From: PALSA-1004 sp963829085 | Lineage (GTDB): Bacteria; Pseudomonadota; Gammaproteobacteria; Burkholderiales; SG8-41 | Reading direction: 5' to 3' | DNA length: 64,000 bases | Assembly (NCBI GenBank): GCA_963829085.1 | Contig: CAWHHJ010000024.1 | Location: 1-64,000 of the forward strand | In this document: piece by piece, positions 1 through 9,553 of the stretch | Layout: each line of letters opens with the position of its first letter | How positions within the stretch are numbered: position 1 is the stretch's first letter | Translations under genes and position numbers: made by a program | Notes under the pieces: generated by a model | Databases searched by the model: none | The model's input: only the letters and a program-made list of their open reading frames with translations | Told to the model about the DNA's origin: nothing

Positions 1-207
1 TGCGCGAGAAAATCTTCGCCACGTCACCAAGCGGCGCCCGCGACGCGACGAGTTGCGGCTCGTCTAACTGCTGTGCCGGAAATTTGATCACGCTGCGCGC
101 GTTGAACGCGGCATCGATGCGGCTGAAATCATCGGCCGCAAAACGGCTGCGCGAGATCGATGTCTCGAACTTCAGCGCCGATTACGTCTTGGATTTTATG
201 ATCTTCC
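1..207 (-). pseudogene. TauD/TfdA-family dioxygenase, N-terminal fragment, frameshifted
   Basis: The minus strand reads IGAEVRDIDLAQPF in one frame and then FAADDFSRIDAAFNARSV followed by an LGDVAKIFSR stretch in the next. This matches the start of TauD/TfdA Fe(II)/2-oxoglutarate dioxygenases, which open with a G-A-E-(x)-DL-(S/A)QP segment and later an AxF/FG(D/E) segment. The two frames join at a run of four A on the plus strand (140-143); removing one base gives a continuous QPFAADD. No ATG, GTG or TTG in a suitable place could be found upstream, so the start is a guess. The gene runs off the left edge, and the iron ligands lie outside the window. The family oxidises small sulfonates, alpha-substituted acids and similar compounds; the substrate cannot be told. 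Confidence 0.55.
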
Positions 208-238
208 GTCGTCTTTGCTCCAGCGGAGACTTGAAGGA

Positions 239-1215
239 TTACGAAATGTTACCCCTGTGCGGAGCACGAGCGCCCTCATTCCGCCTCGCGCCTGACGCTC
301 GTATGACGGCGCCGAGCTTCTCGACTTCGGCGCGGAAATACGAGTCGAATGACTCGGGCGTGCCGCCGGCCGGATCCAGGCGGCATCACGTGCAAACTGC
401 GCTTTTACTTCCGGTTGGGCGATGATCTTGATCACCGCCGCATTCAGCTTTGCTACGATGTCCCGCGGCGTGCCCCGCGGGGCAAACAATCCGTACCATG
501 TAGAGAACTCGTAACCGCGTATCCCTGCTTCGATCATCGTAGGAAGCTCCGGCATCGATGGCGCACGCTGTGCACTCGTCACGCCAAGCGCCCGAACGCG
601 GCCGGCGTGAATGAACGGTATGGTACCCGGCAAGGCAGCGACCATCGCCTGCGTCTCGCCGGAAATGATCGCGTAGAGCGCCGGCACGGTCCTTTATAAG
701 GCACATGGATCATCCGGATGCCGGTATTGAGTTTCAGCCTCGGCAGCAAGGTATGCGGCGCGCCACTGCCGCTCGAGGCGTATGCGATCTCGTCAGGCCG
801 CGCGCGTGCGAGCGCCACGAACTCGCTACTGTCTTCGCCGGCAATGATGGATGCACTGACGAGACATTCGGCGTCGATGCCATCAGCACCACCGGCGTAG
901 ATCTCTGAGGGTGTCGTAGGGCAACTTCGCGTACAGCGAGTGATGGCGGCCACGGCATTGATCTGCACGCTCAACGTGTAGCCGTCCGGCGGCGACTTGG
1001 CAAGCAGATCCGAGCCAATGACGGTGCCGCGCCCCGACGGTTGTCCACCACCACCTGTTGGCCGTACATCTCACTTGCTTCCTCGCCATGAGCCTGCCCA
1101 GATATCGGTTCCACCGCCGGGTGCCACTGGAATGATCAGGCGCATGGAGCGTGCGGATACTCCTGCGCAGCCGCGCTGACTCACAAGAGCAAAAACAGAA
1201 ACGCACCGACTTCAT
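239..1215 (-). pseudogene. Bug/TctC-family periplasmic binding protein, degraded
   Basis: Pieces of a Bug receptor appear in order but in changing frames: a leader starting MKSVRF, then RLIIPVAPGGGTDI, then LLAKSPPDGYTL, then YAKLPYDTLRDL, then YASSGSGAPHTLL with IRMIHVPYKG, then GRVRALGVTSAQRAPSMPELPT, and finally DPAGGTPESFDSYFRAEVEKL ahead of the stop at 239-241. At least four frame changes are needed to read it through, more than in any other gene here. It is therefore the best candidate for a genuinely decayed copy. The family binds carboxylates or other small organic acids in the periplasm. It lies downstream of the thiamine-diphosphate enzyme and upstream of the dioxygenase fragment on the same strand. 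Confidence 0.8.
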
Positions 1216-1342
1216 GAATGTCATTCCGGCGCAGTCGCTTACCACTAAACGTATGCGCTGCGAGCCTGCGGACGCCGGTCATGCGGGTCAATACACTGCG
1301 CGAAGATAGGGGTCCTTAGTTTGCGCAGCGCCTGACCTGTGA

Positions 1343-2989
1343 CTATTCGTTCTTTCCATAGTGGATGCGGCGATACGGCAACGTCACTACGCTGCGTGAG
1401 ATGCGCACGTCAATCATCATTGGACGGGCTTGGCAACCCCACTCCGCAACACCGGCGCGCACTTCTTCGACCGTGCGTGCGAGGCGTCCTCTGCCGCCGA
1501 ACGCCGTAGCAACCGCGCCGAGATCGGGCGTTGAAATGGTGCGAGAGCACGGACTTCATCTTGTGCTTGTCGAGCTTGTAATATTCCGCGCCCAGCATCT
1601 GGTTGTTCATGACGATGATCAGCAGCGGCATGTTATAGCGCACCATCGTTTCGAATTCCGCGAGATGCATCATGATGCTCGCGTCGCCATCGACCAGCAG
1701 GCCCGGCTTATTGCCCGCGGCCAACGCCACCATCGCAGCCGGCATCATTTGCCCGATACACCCAAAAAAATGGCTGGCGAGCACCACCGGACGCCGCCGG
1801 CTGAAGAGAATGTTCGAGAAGCCCGCAGTTGCGCCGCTGCCGGTATACAGGGCAACGTCGGTCGGTACCATTTCATCAAGCGCGAGGCACACCGGACGCG
1901 GATCGACGGTGTCAGGGTCGAGCTTGAATTCCGTGCGGTCGTCGAGGGCATTCGACAGCCGCTCTTTAGTTTCACCGGTGTGATAGCCGATCGACTTGAA
2001 TGACCTTTTTTCGAGCAGGTTGTCGAGCGCTTCGACGCCCGCCCGCGCGTCAGCTTGCAGATAGCGATCGGCTGCCCGTCCGCCGCTCGTCGTCACGTGC
2101 GCCTTTGCATGATGTGGATGAATGTTGCATTCGGGTAGGGATAGCCATGCTCGGTGGTGTAGCGGTTCAAGCTCGCACCAACGCCGATCACGCAATCCGC
2201 CTCTTCAAAGAGCTGCATGGCGGCGCGCGTGGCATAGAGGCCGGACACGCCGGCGTGATACTCATAATCACTGAGCCACGTCTTCACCATCAGTGAAGTC
2301 GCGAGCAGCGCACCCGTGCGATCGGCAAGCTTGATAACGGCGTCACCCGCGCCTGACCACTTTGCACCGCGCCCCACGATGATTACCGTCTTGCGACTGC
2401 GCGCAACGATGTCGGCCGCTTTTTCCAGCATGGCAGCATCCGGCAGACCGGCCCGCGGCGGGAGGAGCGTCGTCGAAGGTTTGTACGGATCGTCGTCGTC
2501 GAACTCCTGCTGCTGGATATCCATCGGCGCGCTGAACATGATGGGACGCGACTCGAGACGTGCAAGATAGAACGCTTTGCGCACCGCGTCGTCCGCAGCG
2601 TCAGCGGTGGCCATGCGCACAAAGCCGGTTTCGCACCCCGCCGCGAAGCGCGACTGATCCAGGCGCTGGTTGTACTCATCGTCGTTGGTCGGAGACTCGC
2701 CGCAAAACGCAACGAGCGGTGATTGGGCGCGGTTTGCCGTAATGAGCGCAGTCGCAAGCTGAGACACACCGGGACCGCACGTTGCAGTCGCAACACCCGG
2801 CGTATGCGTCGATCGCGCCCACCCGTCGGCCATGCCGAGACCGGCGCCTTCGTGACGCACGTCGATCAGCTTGACCCCGACTTTGTCGAGCTCGTGCATC
2901 CAATACATGTTGCCGTCGCCCATGATGCCGAAAATATGCGATACCCCTTCCGCCTTGAAATCGTGGGCGAGCCTTTGATAGACCTTCAT
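1343..2989 (-). pseudogene. Thiamine-diphosphate-dependent enzyme (acetolactate synthase/decarboxylase superfamily), two frameshifts
   Basis: The N-terminal part (from 2989) has the PYR-domain signature with the catalytic glutamate in VRHEGAGLGMADG, followed by the central domain. Near 2100 the frame changes; inserting one base restores IHIDAKAHV, and the sequence continues to the PP domain, where VDGDAS and a downstream MNNQMLG form the GDG-x(n)-NN cofactor motif. A second shift near 1527, in a CCC run, diverts the C-terminus; in the neighbouring frame it continues as DLGAVATAFGGRG and ends at 1343. Repaired length is about 549 residues, normal for the superfamily. Members decarboxylate or condense 2-keto acids or split acyl-CoAs; the substrate is unknown. 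The CoxG-like gene lies 35 bases upstream. It may be an intact gene damaged by sequence error. Confidence 0.8.
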
Positions 2990-3024
2990 CTTTGTCCCCT
3001 CAATGAGATGTAATGCTGATTAGA

Positions 3025-3483
3025 TCAAGCTGCGCTCGCTTCAGCGCAGCGTGCCGCCAGCCGACCGGAAAACTCGCTGGTCATGCGCTTCACCACCAGC
3101 GATGCACCGCTCTCGACCAACGATGCGAGCCGGCCGGAGATCTCGACTTGCGCCTGAATCCGCACTGTAGAACCCTGCGTCTGCGGCTGCACCGTGAATG
3201 TCATGGTGGCACGAAAGCGGGTGCCGCCTTGCTTGTCTTTGCCTTTGGCGGTGACATTGCCGACCATCGAGACTGCATCGAGCTCGAGTACAACGCGCGC
3301 GCGGAAGGTAACCTTCGCGGGTCCGAACTTGACGGTGATACCCGCGTCGTACGATCCGTCTTCCTGTTGTTCACCCAATTCGGCGCCGGGCACGCAATGC
3401 ACGACGGCGTGCGGATCCGCCATCAAATCCCACACGATGCCCGGCGCAGATGGCACATCGATCTGCTCGTTCACTTCTATCAT
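3025..3483 (-). CDS. CoxG-like SRPBCC family protein
   Basis: A 152-residue protein opening MIEVNEQIDVPSAPGIVWD and containing DPHAVVHCVPGAEL, the pattern of carbon monoxide dehydrogenase subunit G (CoxG) and related START-like SRPBCC proteins. CoxG helps anchor or assemble molybdenum CO dehydrogenase, but many homologues sit beside unrelated hydroxylases and lyases. No molybdenum hydroxylase subunits are present here, so a CO dehydrogenase role is not supported. It lies between the MmgE/PrpD gene (74 bases upstream) and the thiamine-diphosphate enzyme (35 bases downstream) on the same strand and is probably co-transcribed. The C-terminus is alanine-rich and has no membrane segment. Confidence 0.75.
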   Translation of the reverse strand: MIEVNEQIDVPSAPGIVWDLMADPHAVVHCVPGAELGEQQEDGSYDAGITVKFGPAKVTFRARVVLELDAVSMVGNVTAKGKDKQGGTRFRATMTFTVQPQTQGSTVRIQAQVEISGRLASLVESGASLVVKRMTSEFSGRLAARCAEASAA

Positions 3484-3557
3484 TGGAAACGATCCGGAGA
3501 ATCAGTCAGTCATGAATGATAGCGCTGCTGCGACTCGCCCGCAGCAACCACGGCACT

Positions 3558-5072
3558 TCACGCTCTCAGCAATCGGCGCAGCGCTCGTACGTCGTTTACC
3601 CGCTCGAAGTTCCAGACGGTATCCACCAGCTCTCGCGCGCGTTTCTTACCGAGTGTCGGCGCCAGCAGATTAAACGCTTTCTCATCGACCTCTTCACGCG
3701 TCATCGGGTTTTGTGCCGTACCGCGCACGTCTTTCGTGTGGTCGCGAAACGTCTGGCCGTCGCGCGTAGTCACTTCGACAATCGCCTGCCGGCTGGGCAG
3801 AGCACGCTCGAGCTCCTCATCGGGAATAAGCTCGACCCGGCGACGAACTTCCATGACCTTCGCGTCCTGCATGCGCCTGACATCATGTGCGGCTTCGAGC
3901 GTCGCGATGCCATCGAGCAGCATCACTGCCATCATGTACTGCACATTGATGTCGGGCATGCTGCGATCATTGACGGTTTTCGCTCCGCTCTTCGAGATAC
4001 GGACGACGATCTTCGTGACGTCGTCAGGCTTAAGCTTGTGCGCCTTGATCAGGTTGGACAACGAATCGAGCGGTGCCTGAATCGGGCTGCCCACCGTCCA
4101 GCGCTTGATGTTCGTATTGATCACTTCATACGATTCACCGAGACCGCGCACCAGCTCATCGGGCTTCGCTTTCGATCCAAACGCGAAGAAGAAATTGCGA
4201 TCACCCGAGAAAGCATCATCGATGCCGGTCATTCCTGATGCGATCATGGTGACTGCAGCCGCGCCATTGCGCGCCGGCAGACCGCCGAACTGGAATGCTT
4301 TCTCGACATGCTCTGTGTCGCGCGCGTAGTTGGACAGACCAGCTGCCTGCTGCGTCGTGTATGAAATCGCATGTCGCACTTGCACCACATTGAGCTTCGC
4401 GAGCGATGCACACGCGGCCGTCGCGCCGAACATCGGACCAAAACTGTGCGTGTCGTGGCCTTGTGCGGAAAATTCGTATCCGCCAAGCGCAAGAGAAGTG
4501 CGCGTGCCAATGTCGTAACCTAGCGCGACAGCGCGCAGCAGCGCCGTGCCGCTTGCGTGTTGGCGCTCCGCCATCGCAAGGGCAGCGGGAACAATGCCGC
4601 AACCGGGATGCGTCAATGAGACCGCATGCGAATCATCGGTTTCGTCCGCATGCGCAAGCATACCGCCCGTGAGCGCCGCGTTAACGACGTTGGTCAGTAT
4701 TTTCGTACCTGCTATGCATGCCTCCGGCTTGCCGCCGAGCTGCGTCACGTATGCGATGGCCTTTACGCCGGGCGGGAGACGCGACCCGGATACCATTGCT
4801 GCAAACGTGTCGATTAGATGCTGCTTCGTCGCCTCGAGAGCCGTCGCCGGCAACGGCTGCTCTGCCGCACGCACGATGTACTCAGAAACTGTAGTCATGA
4901 CCGGGGAGATGGCGCCGCTCGCGGGCTTTACTGCTTCGTCTTCTGCCGCCGTGCCGGCACGGCGTTTCGTTTCACCGCTCTGCGCTCCGGCCGGTACTGC
5001 AGCCGTAAACGCGGCCGCAATACCGCCGCCTAATACCAATCGCCGCGAGCGCTTGAACGATGCTTCATTCAT
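3558..5072 (-). CDS. MmgE/PrpD family protein with Tat signal peptide
   Basis: A 504-residue protein of the MmgE/PrpD family, which includes 2-methylcitrate dehydratase, cis-aconitate decarboxylase and other lyases acting on di- and tricarboxylates. Residues 9-15 read RSRRLVL, followed by GGGIAAAFTAAVPAGAQ, a clear twin-arginine leader with a hydrophobic stretch and an AxA-like cleavage site. The family body starts near residue 60 (VSEYIVRAAEQPLPATALE) with typical segments such as GLSNYARDTEHVEKAFQFGG. The known biochemical members act in the cytoplasm, so export would place this one in the periplasm. It lies 42 bases after the formamidase gene and before the CoxG-like gene in a minus-strand run. 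The substrate is unknown. Confidence 0.85.
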   Translation of the reverse strand: MNEASFKRSRRLVLGGGIAAAFTAAVPAGAQSGETKRRAGTAAEDEAVKPASGAISPVMTTVSEYIVRAAEQPLPATALEATKQHLIDTFAAMVSGSRLPPGVKAIAYVTQLGGKPEACIAGTKILTNVVNAALTGGMLAHADETDDSHAVSLTHPGCGIVPAALAMAERQHASGTALLRAVALGYDIGTRTSLALGGYEFSAQGHDTHSFGPMFGATAACASLAKLNVVQVRHAISYTTQQAAGLSNYARDTEHVEKAFQFGGLPARNGAAAVTMIASGMTGIDDAFSGDRNFFFAFGSKAKPDELVRGLGESYEVINTNIKRWTVGSPIQAPLDSLSNLIKAHKLKPDDVTKIVVRISKSGAKTVNDRSMPDINVQYMMAVMLLDGIATLEAAHDVRRMQDAKVMEVRRRVELIPDEELERALPSRQAIVEVTTRDGQTFRDHTKDVRGTAQNPMTREEVDEKAFNLLAPTLGKKRARELVDTVWNFERVNDVRALRRLLRA

Positions 5073-5114
5073 CCAGAGGTCCGTTCACTCGCTCATTCAT
5101 TCGGTTTGACCCGC

Positions 5115-6125
5115 TCACCGCCCAGTAAAGATCGCCTTTGGAATCATCCCGTGCACGCCCTTGGTTCCATCCACGACCTGTGTCACATGATAGTCCACGG
5201 CGACGCTTGCGATCATGTACGCTTCCTGGCGCGTGAGGTGCGGGAAACGTCCCGTGATGAGATCGATGGTTTCACGCACGGCAATTTTCATCGCATCGTC
5301 CAGATCGGGACTCAAGCCCATTACCATCCAATGTGTCGGTGTTTCGCCGCGCGGCCAGATAAGTTTCATGTCCTTGCGCACGATGAACTGAAATTTGCCG
5401 CGCATGCCGGTCTCGATTGCGGTCAGGTCGACTTCGCCATGACCCTGCGCCGCATGCGCATCCCCCGCGGAGAAGAGCGCGCCGGCAACGTGCACCGGCA
5501 AGAAAAGCGTTGTACCGGCCGCGAGATCCTTATTGTCCATGTTGCCGGCGTGCACTCCGGGAGGTGCGCTGCTGATGCGGCCGAGCGAACCGTGCGGCGC
5601 GACGCCCATGATGCCGAAGAACGGCCGGTTTACCGGCACGACTACGCCGCGTGCCACTTCGGCAGTCTTTGCATTGCGATTGATTGGAATCACGCGTTGC
5701 CAGAACGCCGTGAACTCCTCGGGCAGCGTACCCTGATACGGGCGCTGACGGTTGTAGCCGTAATCGACGGCGAGCTGCACATCGAGGATGCGAACTTCAA
5801 GCACATCACCGGGCATCGCGCCGGTGACAGCGATCGGTCCCGTGAGGACATGGCCACCGGGACCGCGATCTTTTACCTCGCGATAGATCGCCCGCACATA
5901 GTCCGGCACGGCGCTGGGCGGGACAACACCCGACTGATCGACCGCCGCCGGCTCAATGGCGCCGGCGCTTTCGAGTGTAACGATGTCGCCGGACTCCACC
6001 GTCAGCACCGGCTTGAGTGCGGCGTTGAAGTTCCCTACATGCACAGTCTCCGGACTCGGCATCAGCGTGTGTTCGCGCTGCCCCCATGCATACTCGTACT
6101 CGTCAATAGCGCGCTTAGTAAACAC
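5115..6125 (-). CDS. Acetamidase/formamidase family protein
   Basis: About 336 residues, with PETVHVGNFNAALKPVLTVESGD near the start, the usual opening of the FmdA/AmdA family. Further on are GVVPPS, HVLTGPIAVTGAMPGDVLEV, FFGIMGVAP, NMDNKDLAAGTTLFLPVH and GDAHAAQGHGE. The family hydrolyses formamide or short amides to ammonia and the acid. The start chosen is GTG at 6125, because homologues carry residues ahead of the PETVH block; an ATG at 6062 is possible. It sits between the NHL protein and the Tat-borne MmgE/PrpD gene on the same strand. No signal peptide is visible, so it is probably cytoplasmic. The true substrate could be a larger amide. Confidence 0.85.
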   Translation of the reverse strand: MFTKRAIDEYEYAWGQREHTLMPSPETVHVGNFNAALKPVLTVESGDIVTLESAGAIEPAAVDQSGVVPPSAVPDYVRAIYREVKDRGPGGHVLTGPIAVTGAMPGDVLEVRILDVQLAVDYGYNRQRPYQGTLPEEFTAFWQRVIPINRNAKTAEVARGVVVPVNRPFFGIMGVAPHGSLGRISSAPPGVHAGNMDNKDLAAGTTLFLPVHVAGALFSAGDAHAAQGHGEVDLTAIETGMRGKFQFIVRKDMKLIWPRGETPTHWMVMGLSPDLDDAMKIAVRETIDLITGRFPHLTRQEAYMIASVAVDYHVTQVVDGTKGVHGMIPKAIFTGR

Positions 6126-6219
6126 CAGCTTGGTGCGACACCTTTAAGCCGGCCCATGCGTAGAGATGGCGAACCGTTCATGCTGTTCCTCGACAATTTG
6201 TGATGGGTGATCGCTTCGG

Positions 6220-7212
6220 CTAGCGGGTCGAATATTTGCGCACATTGTGCGAATTCGTTTGTGCGCCGTAGACATTGCCCATTGCATCCGCCGCGACGCC
6301 TTCCGGTGCATCAGAAAGATCAGCGGTCAGTCCCGGATCCGGAATAAAGGCGATGACTTTGCCGTCTTTCGCGCTGGCAACCCAAATGCCGTCTCTTTTG
6401 CCTGCGGCACGCTTGCCGTTTGGCAGCGTGTCGCCAACGTAAAGATTATCTTTGGCGTCGATGTAAAGTCCGCTGGCGCGACCGAGATGCTTCCATTCAG
6501 TGATGAAGTTGCCGTCCTGATCGAAGATTTCGATGCGCACGTTCGTTCCCCGGTCCGCAACGAACACACGCCCCTGTGAATCGATGGCTATCGAATGCGG
6601 TTCGTCAAAGTCGCCCGGCGCCGGACCTTTTTTGCCCCAGGTCTTGATGAACTTTCCATCCTTGGAGAACTTAACGATGCGGGCATTCGAATCGCCGCCA
6701 TGTCCGTCCGCCACGAATATGTCGCCGTTCGCGGCAATCGCGACATCGCTCGGCCGATTGAATGTATCCGGTCCGGGGCCGGCAACGCCCGGCTTGCCGA
6801 GGGTGAGCAGCACTTTTCCCTCTGGACTGAACTTAACTACGACGTGGCCCTTGCCGTCTTTGCCTTCCGCGTCGGTGACGTATACATTGCCGTCGCGGTC
6901 GAGGCCGAGCCCGTGCGGAAAAACGAACATCCCGGCGCCGAAGCTCCTGAGCAGCTTGCCGGACTGATCAAATGCAAGAATAGGATCGAGCTTCGAATCG
7001 TCGCAGCGTGTGCCGCCACAACGTTCGAAAACCCATACCGTGCCATTGCGATCCACATCGACTGCGCCTGCCGCGCCCCACGTGCGGCCCGCTGGAAGCT
7101 TCGGCCAGCTGTCGACTACTGTGTAAGGGTTTGGAGGTGTTTGCGGCGCGGCTTCGGACGAGCAGAAGACAGCGAATGCTGCGGCGAGCATGAAACGGTG
7201 CGCGTATAACAT
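6220..7212 (-). CDS. Secreted NHL-repeat beta-propeller protein (peptidylamidoglycolate-lyase-like family)
   Basis: About 330 residues with a Sec leader (MLYAHRFMLAAAFAVFCSS) and then repeated NHL blades of the type GLGLDRDGNVYVTDAEG, DVAIAANGDIFVADGHGG, SIAIDSQGRVFVADRGTN and GLYIDAKDNLYVGDT. The set resembles the six-bladed propeller family annotated as peptidyl-alpha-hydroxyglycine alpha-amidating lyase, though bacterial members rarely have a proven reaction. The start at 7212 is chosen because GGGGAGGA lies just upstream and a signal peptide follows; the open frame extends further upstream only in unrelated sequence. A CGGTRC pair of cysteines near residue 65 may form a disulfide. It is first in the run leading to formamidase and MmgE/PrpD. 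Confidence 0.8.
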   Translation of the reverse strand: MLYAHRFMLAAAFAVFCSSEAAPQTPPNPYTVVDSWPKLPAGRTWGAAGAVDVDRNGTVWVFERCGGTRCDDSKLDPILAFDQSGKLLRSFGAGMFVFPHGLGLDRDGNVYVTDAEGKDGKGHVVVKFSPEGKVLLTLGKPGVAGPGPDTFNRPSDVAIAANGDIFVADGHGGDSNARIVKFSKDGKFIKTWGKKGPAPGDFDEPHSIAIDSQGRVFVADRGTNVRIEIFDQDGNFITEWKHLGRASGLYIDAKDNLYVGDTLPNGKRAAGKRDGIWVASAKDGKVIAFIPDPGLTADLSDAPEGVAADAMGNVYGAQTNSHNVRKYSTR

Positions 7213-7358
7213 GAAGCATCCTCCCCGATAAATAAGTGCCGCCTCGTGCTGAAGAAGTTGCAGACGCTTTTCTTCGTCACGCGGGCGTCTCACAAGCTTC
7301 TGCCAGCCATTTTGGGCTGTCAAGCGAATATGACGGACGCAACTCCGCGCCTGCGAGT

Positions 7359-7763
7359 CTAGCCTTTCGTCTCTGCGCGCATCGCCCGGGCCGCTTCCTC
7401 CCAGTGCCTGCCGTCGAACGGGATGACCTTTAGACCGCCAATCAATTCGTGGAAGCTGTCGAGGCAACGGATATTGATCGTGTACTGATCAGGGGCGGTG
7501 CGCGGATTGGAAAACGGAAATACTCCGCAGCGTGGACAAAAATAATGTTTGGCAGTGCGCGTCCCGAACTGGTAGATCGATAACGTCTCTTTACCGCGGA
7601 GGAATTCGAGATCTTCACTACGCACGCGCTGGTTGATTACCCCTTTACGTCTGCAGATCGAGCAATTACATTCAGTGACGCGTGAGAATTCGGTGCGCAC
7701 CCGAAAGCGAACGCCGCCGCAATGGCAGCCGCCTTCGTAGGTTTTAACCGGATAGGTCGCCAT
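7359..7763 (-). CDS. GFA (glutathione-dependent formaldehyde-activating) family zinc protein
   Basis: A 134-residue protein with the three cysteine sets of the GFA/CENP-V fold: GGCHCGGV near residue 12, CNCSICRRKG at 32-41 and FCPRCGVFPF at 75-84. Members bind two zinc ions; some bind glutathione or act on C1 or sulfonium compounds, but most have no proven role. The start at 7763 gives MATYPVKTYEGG; an in-frame ATG 18 bases upstream would overlap the end of the asparaginase gene. The gene follows the asparaginase at 7778 closely and may share its transcript. Confidence 0.85.
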   Translation of the reverse strand: MATYPVKTYEGGCHCGGVRFRVRTEFSRVTECNCSICRRKGVINQRVRSEDLEFLRGKETLSIYQFGTRTAKHYFCPRCGVFPFSNPRTAPDQYTINIRCLDSFHELIGGLKVIPFDGRHWEEAARAMRAETKG

Positions 7764-7777
7764 GTTTGCTCCGGATG

Positions 7778-8781
7778 TCATCGTGGAAGCGATGGCGTAG
7801 AGACGCGCGCAAACAACCGGCGGATCTCTTCGCGGTCTTGTGTTTTGACCAGTGCAACCATGAGCAAGACTCGCGCTTTGATACCGCTCAGGTAACCCGC
7901 GGAGATTGCACCGCGCTCGATCATGGATCTGAACGAGCCCTCGTGTCCCTTTGCGAAGTACGGTGTGCCCGCAAAGATGCGCACGCCGGCAACCACGGGA
8001 ATGCCGGCGCCAAGCGCATCGCATATCGCGCGGTAGTACGGAATGTTGACATTGCCCGCACCGACGCCATCTATCACCATCCCATCCACTTTCGCTGCTA
8101 TGCAAGCACGCACGAGTAGATCGTTGCAGCCCTGCGCCATTGTTATGAGCTGTACATTTCTTTCATTGTATCGACATCGATGTGCGGCGATCGCTCGGGC
8201 CGGCTGAAAAAAATAACGCCATCCTTCGAGACTGCACCAACGGGACCGGCGTCGCGTCCGGCATAAGCATTGACCCGATTCGCGTGAACCTTGATCGCAT
8301 CACGCGCAGAATGAATTTCTCCGTTGAAGCAGACGAGCACGCCGCGCCCGCGCGATGTGGCATGCGCCGCTATGATCGTGCTGTATAAGATGTTGCGTGG
8401 ACCATCGGCGTCACGCTCTATCGAATTTCTCATTGCCCCGGTAATTACAATGGGCTTGTCGCCTGCAGCCGTGAGATCGAGGAAATAAGCGGTTTCTTCT
8501 AATGTCGCCGTGCCGTGTGTAACCACGACGCCCGCGGTTGTATCTTCGGCGAGCACCTTGCGGACCACTTTACCGAGCGCGACGATGGTCGGGATGTCGA
8601 TGATGTCGCTGGTGACGTTCGAGTGCTCGATGGAGCGAATACCGGCGATGTCCTCAATGTCCGGAATCGCTGCGACGAGCTCGCCGACGGACGCAGCAGC
8701 GACGAGCGTGCCGTCCTTGGGAACGTAGCGCGAGGCGATGGTGCCGCCGGTACCGATGATGTAGACGATTGGTTTTGTCAT
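7778..8781 (-). pseudogene. L-asparaginase (AnsA/AnsB superfamily), split by a frameshift
   Basis: The first part (from 8781) has the asparaginase opening YIIGTGGTIASRY with the first catalytic threonine, then VVTHGTATLEETAYFLDL with the second threonine-aspartate region, and ITGAMR. It ends at TAA at 8143. The remainder starts two bases on in another frame (ATG at 8140) with CNDLLVRACIAAKVDGMVIDGVGAGNVN, the family's C-terminal domain, and ends near KTQDREEIRRLF. The total of about 334 residues equals a normal type II enzyme, so one indel near 8134-8142 explains the break. TAACAATG at the joint could allow re-initiation. It would hydrolyse asparagine to aspartate and ammonia. No signal peptide is seen, which suggests a cytoplasmic enzyme. 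Confidence 0.85.
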
Positions 8782-8803
8782 TGCGGGCCTAGCTCGAGCT
8801 CTC

Positions 8804-9518
8804 TTATAACAGTCCGGCGACGATGCTGATGCTGAGCGCGAGAATCACAGTATTGAATGCGAACGACAGGACGCTATGACTCAGCACAAGCTGCCGCATC
8901 GGGCGTGACGTCACCTGCACGTCGGACACCTGAGACGTCATGCCAATTACAAAAGAAAAGTAGAGGAAGTCCCAATAGTCCGGCGCACGGTTGCCCGGGA
9001 ATTGCAAGCCGCCCGTTGCATCAAGCTCATTGGTCTTCGGATCGTCGCGGTAGAAGCGGTGCGCGTAGTGCAGCGCAAACATGACATGCGTGAGTAGCCA
9101 CGAGCAAACAATCGTTAGAACCGAGAGCGCGATGTGCCCTGCGATTTCGAGCGGCTCCAGACCTTTCGAGCGCTGCAGAAGGAAGAAAATAGTCGAGAGG
9201 CTCGCCGCCGTAGCCAGTAGTACTGAGAAGCAGTATGCCGAGACGGCCATGATCCTGCGATAAGACTGTCTGCTGCATCTCTTCGCGCTCACACTGATTG
9301 ACCGCGCCCCACGTGAGCGCCAGGAATATGAGCACGCCGCCGTCCCACCCGGCCGCCAGCCGCATAACCAGCAGCAGATCGTGTGGCGCCAATAACGCGG
9401 CGACCGCAGCAATCGCCATTGATAACAGCAGACGGCGGCGGGCATTCAGCCAACGGACACGAACCGCGCCGCGCGGATGATTCCCGTTTGCCGGCCGCGT
9501 GTTTTTTGCTTTAGCCAT
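8804..9518 (-). pseudogene. DUF1345 family membrane protein, frameshifted
   Basis: The N-terminal half (from 9518) has a basic start and two membrane segments (LLLSMAIAAVAALLAPHDLL and GGVLIFLALTWGAV), then CEREEMQQTVL. At about 9250-9258 the frame changes and continues as RIMAVSAYCFSVLLATAASL, IALSVLTIVCSWLLTHVMFALHYAHRFY, and the family's typical DYWDFLYFSFVIGMTSQVSDV, before a last helix near the end. DUF1345 proteins are small inner-membrane proteins of unknown function. One indel is enough to explain the break. It follows the 76-residue membrane protein at 9554 on the same strand. Confidence 0.8.
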
Positions 9519-9553
9519 CCGGACCGGGGTGTCGGCGCTTCACGCTCAATGCC

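Noticed and set aside
3025..3483. CoxG-like gene as evidence for CO oxidation
   Set aside because: No CoxL, CoxM or CoxS subunits or maturation genes are present; CoxG-like proteins are common outside CO metabolism.
5106..6203. 365-codon open frame opposite the formamidase gene
   Set aside because: Antisense shadow of a real gene in GC-rich DNA; no family features.
8134..8143. The asparaginase break as two genuine genes joined by TAACAATG
   Set aside because: The two parts together equal one normal enzyme and neither has a complete active site alone; a frameshift is simpler.
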